DNA of 7,416 nt. Source: an uncultured Saprospiraceae bacterium (GTDB lineage: Bacteria > Bacteroidota > Bacteroidia > Chitinophagales > Saprospiraceae). This document shows, one piece after another, positions 1 through 5,028 of this stretch. Under the pieces are notes generated by a model. The model worked only from the letters and a program-made list of their open reading frames with translations, had not been told where the DNA came from and did not search any database. The translations under genes and the position numbers were made by a program. Each line of letters opens with the position of its first letter. Position 1 is the stretch's first letter. The stretch lies in contig CALLAG010000159.1 of the NCBI GenBank assembly GCA_938002705.1, positions 1 to 7,416 of the forward strand, given 5' to 3'.

Positions 1-63
1 TAAGTAAGGCAGCTTAACTTTATTGTAGATCACCACTTTAGATGCGATTTTAGTTCGTCCCAT
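1..63 (-). CDS. Possible N-terminus of a gene cut by the left window edge
   Basis: On the minus strand an ATG at 63-61 opens a frame that stays open for all 21 codons to the window edge. The peptide begins MGRTKIASKVV and is basic and unremarkable, with no signal peptide. No family is recognisable from so little sequence. The only support is the in-frame ATG, plausible codon use and the otherwise gene-free stretch beside it. A 7-of-8 match to the Bacteroidota -7 box lies at 73-80 on this strand, but I found no matching TTG element upstream. Twenty-one open codons can occur by chance, so this is a weak call. Confidence 0.3.
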   Translation of the reverse strand, partial: MGRTKIASKVVIYNKVKLPYL

Positions 64-157
64 TTTTGATTACAATAATAATTTACACATAGAGTATTAT
101 TGCAGATGAAGTATTAGTCTACATAAATGCCTCCTATATTATGGTGACGAACTAAAT
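47..157. repeat. Imperfect inverted repeat, arms 47-63 and 141-157
   Basis: The plus strand at 146-156 (GACGAACTAAA) is the exact reverse complement of 49-59. The similarity continues outward to an ATGG on each strand, with one extra base in the right arm and one mismatch at the inner end. The arms are about 17 bp each with about 77 bp between them. The left arm includes the proposed start codon of the edge gene. Function is unknown. It could be paired operator sites, a relic of a small duplication-inversion, or chance in AT-rich DNA. Confidence 0.35.
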
Positions 158-324
158 ATTGTAGTGCATAATTGTATGCTTCGTAGTATATTGTACTTAT
201 CAAAAAAGCACGGTTACCCTTATATTAGTACCTAAGATTTTCTTGAGACTAAGTAATATAGCTTGCATAGGAATCCATAGATCAATTTGATCAAGTGTAA
301 TTAAGAATCGTAGCTCACTATCTG
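64..324. other. Gene-free AT-rich intergenic stretch
   Basis: All frames are broken by frequent stops and no RNA gene or mobile-element remnant is recognisable. It would be a divergent spacer between the possible minus-strand gene at the left edge and the membrane-protein gene starting at 325. It contains one arm of an imperfect inverted repeat (141-157, pairing with 47-63) and a short palindrome at 280-292, both listed separately. Confidence 0.5.
263..292 (+). promoter_or_regulatory. Weak candidate promoter / palindromic site before the membrane-protein gene
   Basis: TCAATTTG at 282-289 matches the Bacteroidota -7 box TAnnTTTG except for its second base. A TTG at 263-265 lies 16 bp upstream, slightly short of the usual spacing. 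The -7-like box sits inside a 13-bp palindrome (GATCAA, one base, TTGATC; 280-292), which could be an operator. It ends 32 bp before the start codon at 325. Each element alone is weak. Confidence 0.22.
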
Positions 325-774
325 ATGAAAAAGAATATCAATAAAATAATAGAATCTTACAGATTCGAAGATGACAAGAAAATTATTGTAACAACTATCG
401 TCATCAACTTAATTTTCTTAGCAATATTTTTAATGATTGATTGGACAAACATATATGCGGATATAAGAACTCAAATCTGCCTATTCATAGGCATATCATA
501 CGCAGGCTTGTATAAATATTACGATTGGAAATCTGCCAGCATAAACATATTGGTCATGTTACTGTATTTATTTCTACTCTTATTCGAGTTCGTTTATTGT
601 GGGATTCCTAATAGCCCTCTTTCAATAGACGAAAACATATCAAAGGGGACATTACTTGAATTATTAACTTCCACTTTTCCATACATATACATCTTCCTCA
701 GAATAGGCGCCATACTACCTCTGATAAAAATAATTTTCAGTAGCAGAATGATAAGCAAGGCCATTTCTCGATGA
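325..774 (+). CDS. Small four-helix membrane protein, function unknown
   Basis: This 149-residue protein matches no family I recognise. It starts with a short charged segment rich in Lys, Asp and Glu (residues 1-20). Four hydrophobic stretches long enough to span the membrane follow, at about 20-41, 49-66, 71-92 and 117-138, and it ends in a short basic tail. There is no cleavable signal peptide, lipobox or visible catalytic motif, so an inner-membrane location is inferred. The ATG is the first in the frame and has no Shine-Dalgarno sequence, which is normal for Bacteroidota. It stands alone on its strand and converges on the beta-helix gene, with 33 bp between the two stop codons and no clear terminator hairpin there. 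Codon use, with many ATA and AGA codons, resembles the other genes here, which supports it being real. Confidence 0.6.
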   Translation: MKKNINKIIESYRFEDDKKIIVTTIVINLIFLAIFLMIDWTNIYADIRTQICLFIGISYAGLYKYYDWKSASINILVMLLYLFLLLFEFVYCGIPNSPLSIDENISKGTLLELLTSTFPYIYIFLRIGAILPLIKIIFSSRMISKAISR

Positions 775-807
775 TCATTACTCTTGACTTTATAATGCTG
801 TGCTATG

Positions 808-2412
808 CTACTCCACTTTCAATAACAGTTGCGTTCGTGTGACATGCGAGCTTGTATTCTTAGCTCGTAACAGATATATACCATGTTCTAATTCGCTGAG
901 ATCATTATTGGTATCTTCCACAAGAGCCTTGATCAAGACACCATCGATTGTATACAGAGTCAGCTGAATATTCTTATCATTAGATTTAATATATAATACA
1001 TCAGAAAATGGATTAGGATATATCTCATAAGCTGGCTCTTTATATGCGATGGTCACAGAAGACAGTCCATCATACTCATAAGCTCCTATATCGGACTGAC
1101 CATCTTGTAACCTATCATTCCCCTCTATGTCTATTGGTGGTGAGATACTTGCATCTGCTGCATTGATGAGAACACTACCCTCTTTTAGATGGAAATCAAA
1201 ATTAAGGTAGTCAACAAAATTAGCCTCATAGTCCTCATAAGATGTCAATGTTACATTATGACCTACCTCAGCGTCTACGACTAACTGATTAGTCACATTA
1301 TTCTTAACGATACAATTGCTACTTGGCGTGCCGTCCTTATCATCATCTATTCTTATCCATGAGGCACCCGGTGATATATTCGGTGTAGGATCTATAACGG
1401 TGTTATTGATTATCTGACAATTATTAGCTCCCAGAAATGTAATGCCATGCCAGTGATCCACATATATGAGATTATTAGCTACATACCAATTATTGTATAT
1501 ACCATCAAAGCAGCCTATGCCTTGCAGTGGTCCATTAAGAGGTCTATTCGGATCGTCTGTATTGATAATTATGTTAGCTATGATTTTATTATCATCTACT
1601 ACCAGTCCCGTAGTGGTGAATGATTGTATCCCATCATCATGATTATCATCTACATCGTAGCAGTTCTTGATCAGGTTAGATTCGAATGTTATATGTGAGC
1701 CTAAGACTCTCATACCGTCTCCTGAAAAATTAATAATACTATTGTCCTTAGCTATGATATAGTCCCCAATAGCGTTGATACCATGATCTACATTAGTCAC
1801 TACATTGTTCGTGGCTACCATAGAGTCACCACTCATATGTATGCCTGAGCTCACATTACTGAGCCAACCATCTGCTGTAGCCCATGGCTGGGAGGCACTA
1901 TATATATTACAATCAATAATCTCAACATGAGAACAGGGGCCATGAAAACCATGGGTCTCAAAGTAGACTAATCTGTCATTGATATATTCTCCATAAGGTT
2001 CGGAGCTAATGTTTAAGTTTTTAAAACACCAGTACTTTCCGCTTTGGATATGTAGAGATTTCAGAACAACATTCTCACCCACGGCACCTATGATATAAAT
2101 AGGTTTTTCGTTGCTATAGTTTCTTAAGAATACCTCGCCGTGAAGACCTTCTAATAGAATAAGAGTATCACCACCTGTTATGGGAGCATCCTCATTCTTG
2201 ATTACAAGACTACTGACCATAGGATCATAAGGAAGATTAGAATATTCAAAAGATTCTATCATATCGCCTTCTATAACTTCTTGTAGAGAAGACCATGGGC
2301 TATCTGATGAGCCATCATTATTTATGGAGCCATTATTAGGATCTAAATAATATGTACTCCCAATAGCATGTAGGATATTAAAGAAGAATAGGATACAGAA
2401 TATAATTTTCAT
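808..2412 (-). CDS. Secreted right-handed beta-helix protein with T9SS type A sorting domain
   Basis: This 534-residue exported protein has a signal peptide (about 1-19, starting MKIIFCILFFF). Next comes a beta-helix entry segment (YYLDP, then NDGSSDSPWSSLQEVI), then a right-handed parallel beta-helix from about 85 to 385. Its short repeats carry Asn-rich turns such as NNVV, KDNSII and INNTVI. A DIGAYE motif typical of the end of such proteins lies near 440, and residues about 461-534 form a Por secretion tail with PNPFS, GIYLLRA and a final basic strand. The fold is that of polysaccharide lyases, epimerases and related carbohydrate-active proteins. An acidic loop NHDDGIQ (257-263) could bind Ca2+ or substrate, but no specific activity can be named. 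The tail predicts export by T9SS with the tail removed at the surface. A TTG 60 bp further upstream (2472) also opens the frame but is rejected: a perfect -7 promoter box lies between the two, and only the 2412 ATG gives a signal peptide. Confidence 0.9.
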   Translation of the reverse strand: MKIIFCILFFFNILHAIGSTYYLDPNNGSINNDGSSDSPWSSLQEVIEGDMIESFEYSNLPYDPMVSSLVIKNEDAPITGGDTLILLEGLHGEVFLRNYSNEKPIYIIGAVGENVVLKSLHIQSGKYWCFKNLNISSEPYGEYINDRLVYFETHGFHGPCSHVEIIDCNIYSASQPWATADGWLSNVSSGIHMSGDSMVATNNVVTNVDHGINAIGDYIIAKDNSIINFSGDGMRVLGSHITFESNLIKNCYDVDDNHDDGIQSFTTTGLVVDDNKIIANIIINTDDPNRPLNGPLQGIGCFDGIYNNWYVANNLIYVDHWHGITFLGANNCQIINNTVIDPTPNISPGASWIRIDDDKDGTPSSNCIVKNNVTNQLVVDAEVGHNVTLTSYEDYEANFVDYLNFDFHLKEGSVLINAADASISPPIDIEGNDRLQDGQSDIGAYEYDGLSSVTIAYKEPAYEIYPNPFSDVLYIKSNDKNIQLTLYTIDGVLIKALVEDTNNDLSELEHGIYLLRAKNTSSHVTRTQLLLKVE

Positions 2413-2439
2413 ACGATAGTATCTTTGTCTTAAGTAGGT

Positions 2440-2472
2440 CAAAGTTAAGCCCCTCAAAAGGAAAACGAACAA
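2440..2472 (-). promoter_or_regulatory. Bacteroidota-type promoter of the beta-helix gene
   Basis: Reading the minus strand, TAACTTTG (2447-2440) matches the Bacteroidota -7 consensus TAnnTTTG at every fixed base. A TTG at 2472-2470 lies 22 bp upstream, within the accepted 17-23 bp spacing for the -33 element. The -7 box ends 27 bp before the ATG at 2412, leaving a leader of roughly 20 nt. The beta-helix gene can therefore be transcribed independently of the SET-domain gene upstream of it. Confidence 0.65.
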
Positions 2473-2594
2473 TTGCCCATTCCCATCTTAATTATCTTTT
2501 TTCTTCTAGAAACGTTGCTTTTACTCATTGAGTCCTGCATAACAGATTATTCTTCAATAAAAAGAATAGATGATATCATAAGTCGATAATCTGA
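2473..2594. other. Spacer between SET and beta-helix genes with nested inverted repeats
   Basis: This spacer follows the SET-domain gene on the minus strand. It holds an 8-bp inverted repeat (CAGATTAT at 2543-2550 with ATAATCTG at 2586-2593). An overlapping 7-bp hairpin lies inside it (TATTCTT 2548-2554, loop of 7, AAGAATA 2562-2568), with a 10-bp palindrome ATGATATCAT at 2570-2579. The structure starts just after the SET stop codon, so it could end or stabilise that transcript. The stems are AT-rich and no U-run follows in the minus direction, so calling it an intrinsic terminator is uncertain. Confidence 0.35.
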
Positions 2595-2987
2595 CTACTT
2601 AGGTTCGAACCAAAGCGCAAATTCATCGGTCTTACCTGACATATAGTTAATGCATATCTCACTACCAGCAGCAATATCTTTTGTAGCTAAGAAATGAATT
2701 TCGTTATCACCGTATACTAATTCAAAATCTGCATTAGGTATATCATTATGGTTATAAAGCGAACCGTACCCTAAGGCTATAGCCGAAGTATGATGTTCTG
2801 CATTCCATAGAAAATAATAATCATGAAGCAACGTTTTGTGAATATGGAGTGTATCATCTTTAGACAAGATGATGACCGGACATATCTCTATGATACTTCC
2901 TTGAGTAATGTCGGAAGCGGTATAGACGCTGCGTCCTTTGTGGATATTGTCTACAATATATAATGATGCAGATTGTGTCGTAAGCAA
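2595..2987 (-). CDS. Small SET-domain protein (putative protein-lysine methyltransferase), TTG start
   Basis: The protein is a stand-alone SET domain of 130 residues. SET proteins transfer a methyl group from S-adenosylmethionine to a lysine side chain of a protein, here of unknown identity. The core motifs appear in order: a KGRSVY segment (17-22) corresponding to the usual G-x-G/GRG opening, then the substrate/SAM-site motif GYGSLYNHNDIPNA (72-85) with N78-H79, and the catalytic-side NY motif (INYM, Y114). The third base of the NHS signature is Asn instead of the common Ser. There is no cysteine-rich post-SET segment and no signal peptide, so it should be cytoplasmic. The start is TTG at 2987. 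An in-frame TAG lies only two codons upstream (2993-2991) and no internal ATG occurs before the end of the domain, so no standard ATG start is possible. It precedes the beta-helix gene on the same strand with 182 bp between them and is probably separate in function. Confidence 0.8.
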   Translation of the reverse strand: MLTTQSASLYIVDNIHKGRSVYTASDITQGSIIEICPVIILSKDDTLHIHKTLLHDYYFLWNAEHHTSAIALGYGSLYNHNDIPNADFELVYGDNEIHFLATKDIAAGSEICINYMSGKTDEFALWFEPK

Positions 2988-3126
2988 GTTCTAAAAATAA
3001 TTAAGTGTTAATATTTATATACTATTCCACGAAAATAAACTAACTTTTGCATGATGTAATAGATTAATACGTGTAATCCGATAATCATGAATAGAACTAA
3101 GCTCTATTAGCTTACACAAATGTACT
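2988..3126. promoter_or_regulatory. Divergent intergenic region between SET gene and PorP/SprF cluster
   Basis: This 139-bp AT-rich spacer must hold the promoters of both flanking transcription units. Plus-strand AACTTTTG at 3042-3049 matches the Bacteroidota -7 box at 7 of 8 positions but has no TTG at the right distance. Minus-strand TATTTTCG at 3037-3030 is a similar 7-of-8 match for the SET gene. A hairpin with 6-bp arms (TAAGCT 3098-3103, five-base loop, AGCTTA 3109-3114) ends 12 bp before the ATG at 3127 and would lie in the leader of the three-gene message. None of these is strong enough to assign firmly. Confidence 0.3.
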
Positions 3127-4137
3127 ATGAAACGACGAACCAACTTCCTACTTCTCATTAGCTTATGCTTTAGTACCTGGAGCTTTAGCCAAGATTTACA
3201 CTTTTCTAATTATTACTATTCTCCACTCTACTTATCACCAGCTAAGACTGGCGCCTTTGCAGGTACCTATCGATTAGGTGCTAATGTCAGAGATCAGTTT
3301 AGCTCCTTTATAGAGAAACCATACCAATCACTCATGGCATATGCTGATATGCCTATTGCCTTTGGCCTAAAGCCTCATCACTGGATCGGTGTAGGAATGA
3401 ATGTATATAGCGATAGAGCAGGTGATCTCGGTCTCGGTAATACAGGAGCACATCTAAGTGTAGCCTATCATTATGCCTTAGATCCAGGCTATAAGACTGT
3501 CATTACTGCAGGTGTACAATACGGTATGACTCAGAGGACTATCAATAAGGACAACTACAGAAGCGAAATGACTATTAATGGAAATATAGATCCTGATGAA
3601 AATCTATTAAATAATTTCAATCCATCACTCAGTGATATCAACTTCGGTCTGAGCCTCAAAAACTGGACATCTAAGACATCCTATATAGATATAGGCGCTT
3701 CATTATATCATCTCACACAATCAGACTTTAGATTTAATAGTTCTACTATCGACAACCCTGTAAGAAGAAGGATCAATGCTTATGCAGAATATCATATCCA
3801 GAGCACTGATCAGTTAGCTATAAAGCCTATCATTGTCTACTCTAAAATGTTCTTATTCCAAAACCTATTCGGGCAGATGAATATGGAATATCGACCTAAT
3901 AAAAAATCAGATACTATTATAAAAGGAGGCCTCGGCTATCGTGTAGGTGATGCCGTGCAGTTACTGGCAGGTATGATCTACAAAGGCTGGGATGTAGGCA
4001 TCGCCTATGACCTTACTGTATCATCTGCAGCAAGCTATACTAATAGACAAGGAGGGATAGAGTTAGGTATAAAAAGAATAATAATAGCCAATAGAAAGCC
4101 TAAGGTTAAGCCAAAGGAACTTTGCCCAAGATTATAA
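3127..4137 (+). CDS. PorP/SprF family type IX secretion system outer-membrane protein
   Basis: At 336 residues the protein has the usual length for the PorP/SprF family. A signal peptide (1-21, ending WSFS before QD) leads into the family's characteristic mature start, QDLHFSNYYYSPLYLSPAKTG with small changes, followed by alternating beta-strand segments of an outer-membrane barrel, such as GVGMNVYSDRAGDLG and GLGYRVGDAVQLLAGM. It ends in the typical basic tail closing with CPRL. Family members work with T9SS. PorP is needed for gingipain export and SprF for delivery of SprB to the surface in Flavobacterium johnsoniae, where SprF-like partners serve cargo with type B C-terminal domains. It is the first gene of a tight cluster with the pseudoprotease and the PKD protein, so the PKD protein is its likely client (inference). 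Paralogues are numerous in this phylum, so porP versus sprF is not assigned. Confidence 0.93.
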   Translation: MKRRTNFLLLISLCFSTWSFSQDLHFSNYYYSPLYLSPAKTGAFAGTYRLGANVRDQFSSFIEKPYQSLMAYADMPIAFGLKPHHWIGVGMNVYSDRAGDLGLGNTGAHLSVAYHYALDPGYKTVITAGVQYGMTQRTINKDNYRSEMTINGNIDPDENLLNNFNPSLSDINFGLSLKNWTSKTSYIDIGASLYHLTQSDFRFNSSTIDNPVRRRINAYAEYHIQSTDQLAIKPIIVYSKMFLFQNLFGQMNMEYRPNKKSDTIIKGGLGYRVGDAVQLLAGMIYKGWDVGIAYDLTVSSAASYTNRQGGIELGIKRIIIANRKPKVKPKELCPRL

Positions 4138-4157
4138 AAAACAACAATCCATATATT

Positions 4158-5018
4158 ATGCTCAATACTCTCATTAGGTACTGTCTCATCTCATTGGTTA
4201 TAGGTCTTACCGCTCCTATTAGTGTCATAGCCCAACCATTACACCATACGAACAATGACCTGCCATGTGTCAATAAAAACTACAACCTCGCAGCTCATGT
4301 GGCAGTAGATTCTGCAGGCAGGTTACCATTGTATACGATTCCTGAGTTAGATACTATGATATCTAGACTGAATGAATTCTTCAGCCCCATATGTGTGTCA
4401 TTCTCGTTATGCGAGTATAACATTCTCGAAAACGACTATTCCTTAGGCATTATCAAAAATGCACCCATCTCCGAAAGAGAACAACTGCAAGAGCTCAAGA
4501 CAAGATTTAATCTCAGGCGTAGGATTAATGTATTCTTCTTAGATTCTATTTCAAGACGAGATTGCGGGACGAGCACATTTGAAGGTATCCTTACCCGTGA
4601 TGATGCCAGTATATTTACCGAACTAAATTGTATCGATAATATAGAAGGACAAGTGGCACATCACCTCGGTCACATTTTTGGTCTAAGAAATACATTTGGT
4701 GGTATCGGTTCCGAACTCGTTGATGGATCTAATTGTGCTACGACTGCTGATCGGATATGCGATACTCCTGCAGATCCATTTGGGCAATACAATCCCACCC
4801 CGGAGGAGCAGGCACTTATTAATATAGGAGAATTAGAGAACCGCTATTATGGTGTATCATGCGAATTTATATATGAAGTAAAAGATGCAAATGGTGAATA
4901 CTATCAACCCGATATGGGTAATATTATGTCAGCGTATCCCTGCAAGTGTGGATTTACACAAGATCAATATAGATTGATGGTAGAGACGATTTTAAGATCA
5001 GACATTAGACACTTTTAA
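4158..5018 (+). CDS. Secreted M43 (pappalysin-like) metalloprotease homologue, probably catalytically inactive
   Basis: This 286-residue protein has a signal peptide (1-25, ending SVIA before QP) and an M43-family metzincin domain over most of the rest. Family landmarks are visible: INVFFLDSI before the active site, the zinc-helix region AHHLGHIFGLRNTFGG (from residue 167), CDTPADP (201-207), and the Met-turn NIMSAYPCKCGFTQDQ (255-270). In active members the helix reads HExxHxxGxxH. Here it is H168-H169-L-G-H172-I-F-G175-L-R-N178, so the catalytic Glu is His and the third zinc ligand is Asn. The frame is otherwise intact, which points to a maintained pseudoenzyme rather than a decaying gene. 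There is no T9SS C-terminal domain, so it may stay in the periplasm. The start is the ATG at 4158, 20 bp after the PorP/SprF stop. A TTG at 4122 in the same frame overlaps that gene and would put a polar stretch before the signal peptide, so it is not used. Confidence 0.85.
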   Translation: MLNTLIRYCLISLVIGLTAPISVIAQPLHHTNNDLPCVNKNYNLAAHVAVDSAGRLPLYTIPELDTMISRLNEFFSPICVSFSLCEYNILENDYSLGIIKNAPISEREQLQELKTRFNLRRRINVFFLDSISRRDCGTSTFEGILTRDDASIFTELNCIDNIEGQVAHHLGHIFGLRNTFGGIGSELVDGSNCATTADRICDTPADPFGQYNPTPEEQALINIGELENRYYGVSCEFIYEVKDANGEYYQPDMGNIMSAYPCKCGFTQDQYRLMVETILRSDIRHF

Positions 5019-5028
5019 TCTTGATACT

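Noticed and set aside
1..324. Mobile element end or CRISPR-like repeats in the gene-free left region
   Set aside because: There is only one imperfect inverted repeat, with no transposase, no target-site duplication and no regularly spaced direct repeats.
775..807. Bidirectional terminator between the convergent membrane-protein and beta-helix genes
   Set aside because: The 33-bp gap has no GC-rich hairpin or clear T-run on either strand.
2413..2472. A 20-residue N-terminal extension of the beta-helix protein from a TTG at 2472
   Set aside because: The region contains the gene's own promoter, and the signal peptide begins exactly at the ATG at 2412.
2596..2616. Possible tRNA T-arm because of GGTTCGAACC
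   Set aside because: The flanking bases do not form a 5-bp T-stem, and no anticodon arm, D-arm or acceptor stem can be built around it. It also codes for the end of the SET protein.
4122..4157. A longer M43 protein starting at TTG 4122
   Set aside because: This start overlaps the PorP/SprF gene and adds a polar stretch ahead of the signal peptide. The ATG at 4158 fits better.
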